Assembly: GCA_013003325.1 (NCBI GenBank)
Contig: JABDJU010000367.1
Location: 1-6,374, forward strand
Direction of reading: 5' to 3'
Source: Acidimicrobiales bacterium
GTDB lineage: Bacteria; Actinomycetota; Acidimicrobiia; Acidimicrobiales; SZUA-35
Length of the DNA: 6,374 nucleotides
Position numbers and translations under genes: made by a program. Positions 1-5,863 of the stretch are shown here, piece after piece (position 1 is the first letter of the stretch; each line of letters starts with the position of its first letter). The notes beneath the pieces were generated by a model, which was not told where the DNA came from, did not search any database, and was given only the letters and a program-made list of their open reading frames with translations.

Positions 1-128
1 TTGACCGAGATTCCCACGAGACGAAGCGGCAGACCGATCAGCCACACGATGGGGTAAAGGATCAGCGCAAGGATCGCCAGGGGCCAGGCCACGATCAACA
101 CGATCAGCCACAGCATGAAGGTCAGCAC
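1..128 (-). CDS. Small hydrophobic membrane protein, 3' end cut by window edge
   Basis: About 42 residues are visible and the reading frame runs off the left edge. The visible part is almost wholly hydrophobic: a helix at about residues 4-33 containing WPLAILAL and LYPIVWLIGLPLRLVG, with the first positive charge near residue 36. This pattern (WPLA, then LYP, then LPxRLVG) resembles a class of small conserved bacterial membrane proteins of unknown function, which is recognition from memory and not a search result. The GTG start at 128 is chosen because a near-perfect Shine-Dalgarno sequence lies just upstream. The ATG at 116 would sit about 21 bases from that site, which is too far. The gene follows the methyltransferase in the same direction after a 77-base gap, so it may be the last gene of that operon or have its own promoter. 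The function is not known. Confidence 0.6.
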   Translation of the reverse strand, partial: MLTFMLWLIVLIVAWPLAILALILYPIVWLIGLPLRLVGISV

Positions 129-134
129 AGCAGG

Positions 135-143
135 TCACCTCCT
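135..143 (-). promoter_or_regulatory. Strong ribosome binding site for the small membrane protein
   Basis: On the minus strand this reads AGGAGGTGA, a full match to the anti-Shine-Dalgarno core, and ends 6 bases before the GTG at 128. It decides the start of that gene. It is the strongest such site in the window, so this small protein is probably well translated. A little upstream, on the minus strand, TAGATT (159-154) fits a loose actinobacterial -10 pattern, but no convincing -35 box precedes it. Confidence 0.75.
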
Positions 144-205
144 CGGAGCCACAAATCTAGATTCGATGCTTCGCCGCGAGCCAGGGTCCGAAGTCCCCGA
201 CCGTG

Positions 206-1306
206 CTAGATGCAGCGCCGATCGTAGGTCGGGCCCCGATCGGGCTCGGTGAGGTCTTCGAATTGCACCTTCGGCATGGTTCGGAATCGAGCGGAGCCGT
301 TGGCAAAGACCCGGAACTGGACGCCGAAGCTCATCGGTTCGGTCAGTTCGAAGCTCAGCGCAGGTTTCACCGTCTGATCAACGACCAGCGGGTCGATCGA
401 GGTCTGACCCAGAACCTCTTCCCCGACCATCACATCTACGTAACCGGGCGAGGACACCGCGTTGTCGATGCCGGTGATGCACATCGTCACGCGATAGCTC
501 CCGCATGGCAGGGCGGCATAGGGCCCAAACATGACCACCGATGGCTCCAATTCGTTGACGAGGTCGCCTGAACCGGGAAGCACCGTGGCGATATGGGGAA
601 TGAAGCGCTGCATGCGTTCGGGCCAGTGCTCGACGAACACAGCTCGCAAGAACTCCCGAAGGGCATTCAGGTCGGGAACCCCGGACGGGGTGGCCTCGAT
701 CCACCACACGAGCGACTCATCCGGCCGATCCAGGCTGGTGATGGACCGCACCAGCACGTCGCTGTCGTCAGCGGCGTCGAGCGAGAGGCTTCGGCCCCCA
801 TCCTCGACCAGCCACAGACCAGCGGTCCTGGTGGGCTCGAAGCCAGCCAGCTCCAGGGCGGTGATCGCCTCGGCTACCGATAGCTCCACGGTGTGTTCCG
901 GGTGGCTCCAGTTGAGGGCCGCCGTCTGCACCCGATTCGGGCTGTCCATCACCAGGTGTCCACCGGGCCGAAGCACACGGTGGGCTTCGCTCAAAAACCC
1001 AACCATGTCGCTGAGCCAGAGGTGCTCGATGTTCTGCCCACTGAACAACAGATCGACACTGTGGTTCTCGACGCTGTGCATGTCGCCCACCGTGTTGGCG
1101 ATCCATTCAACGTTCGGCGGGAGGTCATCGGGCTCGGGTGAGTAGAACTCGACCCCGATGTGGCTGTCGACAGGGCCGTAGTGCCGCTCGATCCAATCGA
1201 AGTACCAACGGCCGGAGCAACCGGCGCTGAGAAAGACGCTCGCACCGGGGGGCATCAATGCCAGCTGAGCCGAACGTTGATGATGCAAGAGTTGGTTGAA
1301 GTCCAC
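206..1306 (-). CDS. Class I SAM-dependent methyltransferase with C-terminal beta-rich domain
   Basis: This 366-residue protein has a Rossmann methyltransferase fold at about residues 15-160. Motif I is SAGCSGRW (27-34), the acidic residue after strand 2 is E53 in GVEF, and SGQNIEHLW (89-97) with EAHRVLRPGGHLVMDSPNR (107-125) is the methyltransf_11-like post-motif region. The NIEHLW / DSPNR / WSHPEHTVEL combination is one I associate with methyltransferases of cell-surface glycan clusters. The acceptor here is unknown. Residues 250-350 form a separate beta-rich domain (FGPYAALPCGSYRVTMCITG, then VDVMVGEE, then FRVFANGSARF) of a kind often attached to glycan enzymes. The GTG start at 1306 is the only ATG/GTG/TTG between the in-frame stop at 1358 and L17-M18 (TTG ATG at 1258-1253), and starting later would lose the helix before motif I. 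No Shine-Dalgarno sequence precedes it, so translation may depend on the upstream gene. The family is confident; a glycan substrate is inference. Confidence 0.85.
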   Translation of the reverse strand: MDFNQLLHHQRSAQLALMPPGASVFLSAGCSGRWYFDWIERHYGPVDSHIGVEFYSPEPDDLPPNVEWIANTVGDMHSVENHSVDLLFSGQNIEHLWLSDMVGFLSEAHRVLRPGGHLVMDSPNRVQTAALNWSHPEHTVELSVAEAITALELAGFEPTRTAGLWLVEDGGRSLSLDAADDSDVLVRSITSLDRPDESLVWWIEATPSGVPDLNALREFLRAVFVEHWPERMQRFIPHIATVLPGSGDLVNELEPSVVMFGPYAALPCGSYRVTMCITGIDNAVSSPGYVDVMVGEEVLGQTSIDPLVVDQTVKPALSFELTEPMSFGVQFRVFANGSARFRTMPKVQFEDLTEPDRGPTYDRRCI

Positions 1307-1357
1307 CGTGGGATGATTGCAGCTCGAGGCCGCGAGGGTGTCGACTTCGGTCCAGAG

Positions 1358-2332
1358 CTAGGCGCGGCCGAGGGCGTTGCGAGCGGTCCGGTAGAAGTCG
1401 GCGGCCGTCCCTACCGGGTCGCCGTCACCGAAATCTGAGAGCTTGAGCATTGTCCCGGTGAACGCTGTGGCGTTCCACAGCGGATTCGAGCGATCTAGGT
1501 TCAAACGGTCCGGCCACCAGGCACTGACGTAAAGATATGGCTCGTCGATCGAGTGGTCGCCAGGGGAAGCCCCGTAGCTGGCCCGGTGATCTACGTCGCC
1601 GACTTCGATGGCTGGATCGAAGTGGCCCGGCCACAGCTGCGGTCTCGACGCGTCGATCGATGCGTCGTCGGCCCGAACCGCTTCGAGGGCCGCGAAGGCC
1701 ATGCCGAACCATCGACCGAGGAAGTTGCAGGCGTCGGAGTCCACGGTGAGCGACTCATCGACGTCGCCGAGCGCAGGGGAGTCGTGCTCGGCCGCTGTGC
1801 TGGGGTCGATCGCCGTGTCGAGAAAGGCGGCTGCTCGGGCGAGCGACTCGATCGTGGTGTTCCTGACCTCGGAGCCGACCTGATCGATCAACTGATCGCC
1901 CTGCACCCGAATTTGACGGTCGGCGCCGAAGAAGGGTGTCCCGAATCCGCCGTGGGTGAACCGGAGGCCGAACTTGCCGGTGGCGGCATGACGAGCAGGA
2001 GCGATCACATATGCGGCGAGCCGATGAAGGTCGGTGCGAGTGGCCGGCAACGATGCAGGTACCGAGCCGAGCGAGCGGTCGCCACCGAGCCATCGTTCGG
2101 CGACCCAATCTGTGTGATCCGGGTTCGAGAGCAGCCATTCGTCCCAGCTGATGTCGCCCCGGCCATCGGGGGCGACCACCGTATGAGCACCCACCGTCGC
2201 GGCGGGATCGTCGGCAAAGAACTCGTCGGTGATCGCCGGTGGGGACGGTTCGAGCACTACGGGCTCGAAGTTGGGTCCGACCAGACCCTGGGCTTCAGCT
2301 CTGGGGTTGTGGGCCTCAAACGAGGAGGGCAT
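1358..2332 (-). CDS. Conserved protein of unknown function (actinobacterial family)
   Basis: This 324-residue protein is soluble, with no signal peptide or membrane helix. I do not know its function. The first 45 residues are proline-rich and acidic and probably disordered. The rest shows blocks that look conserved: LHRLAAYVIAPARHAATGKF (102-121), LRFTHGGFGTPFFG (123-136), QLWPGHFDPAIEVGD (232-246), YGASPGD (253-259) and EPYLYVSAW (264-272). I recall these blocks, in that order, from unannotated actinobacterial proteins of similar length. The LWPxHFD and ASPGD blocks carry His and Asp residues that could form a metal or catalytic site, but that is speculation. The ATG start at 2332 is supported by a GGAGGT site 8 bases upstream inside the end of the Rieske-ThDP gene. 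The two genes overlap by 17 bases, so they are probably coupled and made together. Confidence 0.8.
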   Translation of the reverse strand: MPSSFEAHNPRAEAQGLVGPNFEPVVLEPSPPAITDEFFADDPAATVGAHTVVAPDGRGDISWDEWLLSNPDHTDWVAERWLGGDRSLGSVPASLPATRTDLHRLAAYVIAPARHAATGKFGLRFTHGGFGTPFFGADRQIRVQGDQLIDQVGSEVRNTTIESLARAAAFLDTAIDPSTAAEHDSPALGDVDESLTVDSDACNFLGRWFGMAFAALEAVRADDASIDASRPQLWPGHFDPAIEVGDVDHRASYGASPGDHSIDEPYLYVSAWWPDRLNLDRSNPLWNATAFTGTMLKLSDFGDGDPVGTAADFYRTARNALGRA

Positions 2333-4271
2333 CGGTCATCACCTCCACCAGTGCGGGGCCGTCGTGAGCCAGCGCTTCGGCCAGGGCGGCGTCGAGTCCT
2401 TCACGGGTGGTGACCCGCAGACCCTTGGCCCCGCACAGTTCGGCGAAGGCGCTGAAGCTGGGGTTGTGGAGCGATGTCTGCCACACGTCCCAGTGCGCGG
2501 CCCGTTGTTCTTTGCTGATCTTGCCCAGCTCGCCGTTGTTCAGCAGCACGTGGGTGATGTTCATTCCGTACTTCACTGCGGTCGTGAGCTCCATGGCGTA
2601 CTGGCCAAAGCCCCCGTCGCCGCTCACCGACACGATCTGGCGTTCGGTGCCGGCGGCGGCCCACGCACCCATCGCAGCAGGGAACGAAAACCCGATCGAG
2701 CCGAGGTAGCCCGACATCAGCACCCGTTGGCTGCCGGACACCTCGAAATACCGCCCGAATGAGTAGGTGTTGTTGCCGACGTCGACGGCGATCACCGCGT
2801 CGCTGTCGATCGCCTCGGTCAGAGACTGCATCGCCGCCGCCGCCGACAGGCCGGCGTCCGATTCATCGAGTCGGCGCTTGGCCTTCTCTTCCCGCCACAG
2901 TTCCCAACGCAGGGCGATCTCGTCGGTGAGGTCAGCGCACGCTACCTCGGCGGGCAGCGCACTCAATATCGCACCTGCGGTTACGCCGACATCGCCCTGC
3001 AACGGCACCGTCACCGGGTGGAACCGCCCGAGTGCCATCGGATCGCGATCGACCTGGATCAGCGGCTTGTAGTCGGCGATCCCGGTGTGGTTGGAAAAGC
3101 TCGCCCCGAACACCAGCACCAGGTCGGACTCGTTCATCATCCAGCTGGCAACCGGGGTGCCGGAACGACCCATCACGCCGCATCCGAGGGGGTGATCGTC
3201 GGCCACCAAGCCCTTGGCTTTGAACGTGGTGGCGATCGGTGTGCCCAGACGGGAGGCGAGCTCGGTGATCGCCTTCATGTCGTCGCGAGCCCCATCGCCG
3301 ACCACGATCAACGGCCGGGCTGAACCGGCCAGCAGATCGACAGCCCGCTGCAGTTCAGCGCTCGGCGGCGAGATCAGACGTGATCCGACCCGCCCAACCG
3401 GGGTCGACGCCTTGGTGTCGGCCGGTACCTCCATGTGCTGCACTTCGTCGGGAAAGATGAGGTGGGCGACCCCTCGCTCGACCAGGGCGGTCTTCATGGC
3501 CAGGGTGGCCAACTCGGCGTGGTTGGAGCCGGCCTGCATCGACGCGCTGAACCGGGCGACACCGGCGAAGGCGGCTTCGAGGTCGGTGTCCTGGAACGCG
3601 CCCCGGCCCTTGACCGCCGACGGCACCTGACCCGACAAAGCCAACACCGGCGCCCGGTCTTCCTTGGCGTCGTAGAGGCCGGTGAGCAGGTTGGTGCTGC
3701 CCGGCCCGGCGATCCCGAAGCAGCCGGCCACCTGGCCGGTGAGCTTGCCGAAGGCGGTGGCGGCGAAGGCGGCAGCTCCTTCGTGCCGGATGCCGATGTA
3801 GGTCAGGTCGCCCCGTTGCTCCGCTTTGCGCATGGCGTCGGCGAACCCGAGGTTGGAGTGGCCGACCATACCGAACACGTGGGTCAGACCCCAGTTGGTG
3901 AGCGTCTCGACCACAACGTCGCTCACCGTTCGGGCCGCCGGTGCGGTCGGCTTCAGCGCCACGAATACCCCGTCACCGCGCACTTCCACCGGGAAACAGG
4001 CAGGGGCGTCGTCGAACCCCTCGGGCGGCTCGCCGGTGAGCGGTGAGTAGTCGTAGCCGTGCCATGGGCAGCGTAGCCAGCCATGCTCGATCGTTCCCTC
4101 GCCAAGCGGGCCGCCTTGATGAGGGCAAGCGTTGTCGACGCAGCCGTATTCGCCGTTGTAGTGGCTGACCGCAAACGACTGGGTTCCGATCGTGACGGTT
4201 GTGACCCGTCCCTCGTCGAGCTCGTCGAGTCCGAGCAGACGGTGCCACTGGGTGTCGTCGGTCTCGGTCAT
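2316..4271 (-). CDS. Fusion of Rieske [2Fe-2S] domain and PoxB-like ThDP-dependent enzyme
   Basis: This is a two-part, cytosolic enzyme of 651 residues. Numbering below counts from the ATG at 4283. Residues 12-110 are a Rieske ferredoxin-like domain: CPHQGG (C53, H55) and CPWHGY (C72, H75) supply the four cluster ligands. Residues 118-655 are a complete ThDP enzyme of the pyruvate oxidase/acetolactate synthase superfamily. They comprise the Pyr domain with catalytic glutamate E168 in IRHEGAAAFAA, a central domain (about 320-440), and the PP domain with the ThDP/Mg motif GDGG (555-558) through LNN (581-583). The Pyr domain looks closest to E. coli PoxB (AFAA, GPGSTNLLTGLYDA, RGAFQDTD). Oxidative decarboxylation of pyruvate or another 2-keto acid, with electrons passing to the Rieske cluster, is inference. 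The PoxB C-terminal membrane-binding tail is absent. The start at 4271 is chosen over 4283 because GGAGGG lies just before it; 4283 has no such site and would add only MEGT. Confidence 0.9.
   Translation of the reverse strand: MTETDDTQWHRLLGLDELDEGRVTTVTIGTQSFAVSHYNGEYGCVDNACPHQGGPLGEGTIEHGWLRCPWHGYDYSPLTGEPPEGFDDAPACFPVEVRGDGVFVALKPTAPAARTVSDVVVETLTNWGLTHVFGMVGHSNLGFADAMRKAEQRGDLTYIGIRHEGAAAFAATAFGKLTGQVAGCFGIAGPGSTNLLTGLYDAKEDRAPVLALSGQVPSAVKGRGAFQDTDLEAAFAGVARFSASMQAGSNHAELATLAMKTALVERGVAHLIFPDEVQHMEVPADTKASTPVGRVGSRLISPPSAELQRAVDLLAGSARPLIVVGDGARDDMKAITELASRLGTPIATTFKAKGLVADDHPLGCGVMGRSGTPVASWMMNESDLVLVFGASFSNHTGIADYKPLIQVDRDPMALGRFHPVTVPLQGDVGVTAGAILSALPAEVACADLTDEIALRWELWREEKAKRRLDESDAGLSAAAAMQSLTEAIDSDAVIAVDVGNNTYSFGRYFEVSGSQRVLMSGYLGSIGFSFPAAMGAWAAAGTERQIVSVSGDGGFGQYAMELTTAVKYGMNITHVLLNNGELGKISKEQRAAHWDVWQTSLHNPSFSAFAELCGAKGLRVTTREGLDAALAEALAHDGPALVEVMTDALLV
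2341..2346 (-). promoter_or_regulatory. Internal ribosome binding site inside the Rieske-ThDP gene
   Basis: On the minus strand GGAGGT lies 8 bases before the ATG at 2332. It sits within codons for the last residues (VEVMTDALLV) of the Rieske-ThDP enzyme, so the same bases encode one protein and recruit ribosomes for the next. It fixes the start of the unknown-function gene and supports translational coupling. Confidence 0.7.
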
Positions 4272-4275
4272 GGTT

Positions 4276-4281
4276 CCCTCC
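4276..4281 (-). promoter_or_regulatory. Ribosome binding site deciding the Rieske-ThDP start
   Basis: On the minus strand GGAGGG stands 4 bases before the ATG at 4271 (5 if counted as TGGAGG). It overlaps the other candidate ATG at 4283, which has no site of its own. In the 73-base gap upstream, TAGGGT (4300-4295) is a weak -10 candidate with no good -35 box. A short inverted repeat on the minus strand (GGGA, ATA loop, TCCC, near 4320-4310) has only four pairs and no T tract, so it is not a convincing terminator. The hydrolase upstream may therefore be co-transcribed with this gene. Confidence 0.55.
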
Positions 4282-4344
4282 ATATTTGAAGCGAACCCTA
4301 CAGGCGTCGGGATATTCCCCGGAAGCCCGAGGAGCCCCGCACGC

Positions 4345-5148
4345 TCAGAGCCGCTGGTCGATCCAGTCGGCCATCTCGTCCATCACATCGTTCTTTTCGT
4401 ATTCGTTGAAGCACTCGTGACGCAGACCGTCCCAGCTGCGATAGGTCACGGTGGGCAGCGAGGCCAGCGGAGCGGTGAAGTGCGGCGGAACGAGTTCGTC
4501 GGCCGTCCCTTGCAGCACGTAGGTGGGCACCCCGATCTGGCCGATCCGTTCCGACGCGCGATCCATGGCCTCGAAAAGGGCTCGGCCCAGGCCGGCGGTC
4601 GCCCCCTGCACGCCGAGCGGGTCGTTCTCGTAGTCGGACTGGACCTGCGGATCGTGGCTCAACACGGCTCCGTCTATCTTCGAAGGGATGAACACCTTGG
4701 GCGCCACCCGGCCGATGATCGGCGCCATGACCCGTTGCCACGCCGGGACCACCGCCCCGAGGGCAGGTGCACTCAAGACGGCGAGATCGGGTTGAGGACG
4801 CCCGTCTTCCAAGTAGGTGGCCGACACCAGGCCTCCGAGCGAATGCCCGATCAGGACCACCGGAACGTCGAGTTCCCGACGTTCGGCCAGCAAAGCTTCG
4901 ACGTCGTCGAGGTAGTCATCGAAGCTGTCGACGTGACCCCGTCGGCCTTCGGACTGCCCGAACCCGACTTGGTCGTAGGCGAGCACGTCGTAGCCCCGGG
5001 CCGCCAGATGGTCGCCGACGTGGACGTAGCGACCGCTGTGTTCGCCGATGCCGTGCACGATCAACACCGCCCCCCGGGCGCCGTCGGTCTTCCAGCGGCG
5101 GCGCAACTGGGTGCCGCCGCGCGAGTTCTGGGCAAAGTGTTCGTCCAT
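4345..5148 (-). CDS. Alpha/beta hydrolase, monoacylglycerol lipase / lysophospholipase type
   Basis: This 267-residue soluble hydrolase probably releases fatty acids from monoacylglycerols or lysophospholipids. Counting from the ATG at 5148, HGIGEHSGRY (32-41) is the oxyanion-hole loop and YDQVGFGQSEGRRGHVDSF (58-76) is the signature block of bacterial monoglyceride lipases. GHSLGG (101-106) holds nucleophile S103, LQGTADELV gives acid D217, and GLRHECFNE gives H244. The triad is complete and the length is normal for the family. There is no signal peptide, so it acts in the cytosol or loosely at the membrane. The ATG at 5148 is preferred, but an in-frame GTG (5154) and TTG (5160) also exist and none has a clear Shine-Dalgarno sequence, so the start is uncertain by up to four codons. 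It is the first gene of the minus-strand run and is divergent from crcB, 41 bases away. The exact substrate cannot be read from the sequence. Confidence 0.88.
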   Translation of the reverse strand: MDEHFAQNSRGGTQLRRRWKTDGARGAVLIVHGIGEHSGRYVHVGDHLAARGYDVLAYDQVGFGQSEGRRGHVDSFDDYLDDVEALLAERRELDVPVVLIGHSLGGLVSATYLEDGRPQPDLAVLSAPALGAVVPAWQRVMAPIIGRVAPKVFIPSKIDGAVLSHDPQVQSDYENDPLGVQGATAGLGRALFEAMDRASERIGQIGVPTYVLQGTADELVPPHFTAPLASLPTVTYRSWDGLRHECFNEYEKNDVMDEMADWIDQRL

Positions 5149-5189
5149 GGTCACGAGCAACGATGGTACCCAGCGGTGTTGGCGTCTCC

Positions 5190-5546
5190 ATGAGCTGGCG
5201 ACTCGTTGCCGCCATCGCCGTCGGAGGGTCGACGGGTGCTCTAATGAGAGCCGGCATCCTCGATCTTTTTGCCAGTTGGTGGTCGGTAGCGCTGCTGGCT
5301 GTGAACGTGTCCGGCTCGTTCGCCCTCGGCCTCGCGGTGACCATGCTCATCGAACGACCCACCGTGAGAGCAGGTTTCGGTACCGGGTTCTGCGGCGGGT
5401 TCACTTCGATGTCCACCTTTGCCGTCGACGTCGCCAGCCGGCTGCACGATGGTGATGTGCTCGCCGCGCTGATTCTCGTTGTGGCAACTGTTGTCGGGGC
5501 GACCACAGGGGCGCTCGCCGGCCTTCGGTTGGGCATTCGGCGATGA
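5190..5546 (+). CDS. crcB: CrcB/FluC fluoride channel subunit, first of a pair
   Basis: This 118-residue membrane protein has four helices, at about 3-24, 31-53, 61-82 and 90-111. FluC proteins form dimeric channels that let fluoride leave the cell. Family marks are present: GGSTGALMR in helix 1 (R20), NVSGSFALG in helix 2 (pore asparagine N39), and GFCGGFTSMSTF in helix 3. The helix 3 break usually reads GGxTTFSTF; here the first phenylalanine of the pore 'Phe box' is M74, while F77 is kept. Positive charges lie at the N terminus (R4), in the loop after helix 2 (R56, R60) and at the C terminus (R113, R117, R118), which predicts both ends inside the cell. ATG 5190 starts right before helix 1, as is usual. 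ATG 5163 would add nine residues. Neither has a Shine-Dalgarno sequence, and a leaderless mRNA is possible. The gene overlaps the next by four bases. No fluoride riboswitch could be placed in the 41-base upstream gap. Confidence 0.88.
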   Translation: MSWRLVAAIAVGGSTGALMRAGILDLFASWWSVALLAVNVSGSFALGLAVTMLIERPTVRAGFGTGFCGGFTSMSTFAVDVASRLHDGDVLAALILVVATVVGATTGALAGLRLGIRR

Positions 5547-5863
5547 GCGCGGTGGTCCTGGTCGCCCTGGGCGGAGCGATCGGCACGGTGATTCGTTGGT
5601 TGGTGTCGCGACGCGACGACGAGGTGCCGTTCGGGATGATCGCCGCCAACGTCGTCGCGTCGGCGGCAGCGGCCTGGCTCGCCGATCTCGACGGCCGGTC
5701 CGGCTGGCTGGTAAACGTCGGACTGTTGGGCGCCCTCAGCACCTGGTCCACGTTGGCGGTCGCCACCGCAGCACTTGCCGCCAGGGGAAGACGACTGCTG
5801 GCCGCCGCAGTCCTGATCGGTACCACCGCAACATCGATCGCGGCGGCGTGGGTGGTGCTCTAG
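5543..5863 (+). CDS. crcB: CrcB/FluC fluoride channel subunit, second and divergent
   Basis: This 106-residue protein has four helices, at about 2-20, 29-47, 54-78 and 84-105. It is the partner of the preceding crcB and starts inside its stop codon (ATGA). GGAIGTVIR (10-18) matches helix 1 and keeps R18. ANVVAS in helix 2 keeps pore asparagine N36 but has alanine where NxxG is usual. LLGALSTWSTLA in helix 3 corresponds to the GGxTTFSTF block, with W68 and L71 in the Phe-box positions. The positive charges are in loops 1 (R23, R24) and 3 (R81, R83, R84) and none lie at the ends. This predicts both ends outside, opposite to the first subunit, and so suggests an antiparallel heterodimer. There is no Shine-Dalgarno sequence, so translation probably restarts from the upstream gene. 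The family assignment is firm from helices 1 and 3 plus the pairing. Whether it still forms a conducting pore is open. Confidence 0.82.
   Translation: MSAVVLVALGGAIGTVIRWLVSRRDDEVPFGMIAANVVASAAAAWLADLDGRSGWLVNVGLLGALSTWSTLAVATAALAARGRRLLAAAVLIGTTATSIAAAWVVL

Noticed and set aside
30..110. Cluster of GATC words as a possible repeat or methylation-linked site
   Set aside because: The copies fall in codons for Leu-Ile and Ile-Val runs of the membrane protein, and GATC is common throughout the window. Composition explains it.
154..163. Ten-base palindrome AATCTAGATT as a possible operator
   Set aside because: A single ten-base palindrome is weak evidence and no second copy was noticed. It may simply be part of an AT-rich promoter region.
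1553..2413. Plus-strand open frame of 286 codons opposite the unknown-function gene
   Set aside because: Its translation has no family motif and is rich in Arg and Gly. The opposite strand has a clear start, ribosome site and conserved blocks. Long antisense frames are expected at this GC content.
3435..4046. Plus-strand open frame of 203 codons opposite the Rieske-ThDP gene
   Set aside because: It lies wholly antisense to the Pyr domain, whose catalytic motifs are intact. No motif is seen in the antisense product.
4308..4322. Possible terminator hairpin after the hydrolase gene
   Set aside because: The stem has only four base pairs and a three-base loop, and no T tract follows. It cannot be supported as an intrinsic terminator.
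4767..5189. Long upstream extension of the first crcB frame
   Set aside because: The extra 141 residues are Arg- and Pro-rich and lie antisense to the hydrolase. CrcB proteins normally start just before helix 1, so the ATG at 5190 (or 5163) is used instead.
4192..5193. Plus-strand open frame of 333 codons opposite the hydrolase
   Set aside because: The opposite strand encodes a complete Ser-Asp-His hydrolase with all family motifs. The antisense product resembles no protein I know.
4916..5536. Minus-strand open frame covering the crcB start region
   Set aside because: It is antisense to a recognisable fluoride channel and overlaps the hydrolase in another frame; low-complexity composition and no motif.
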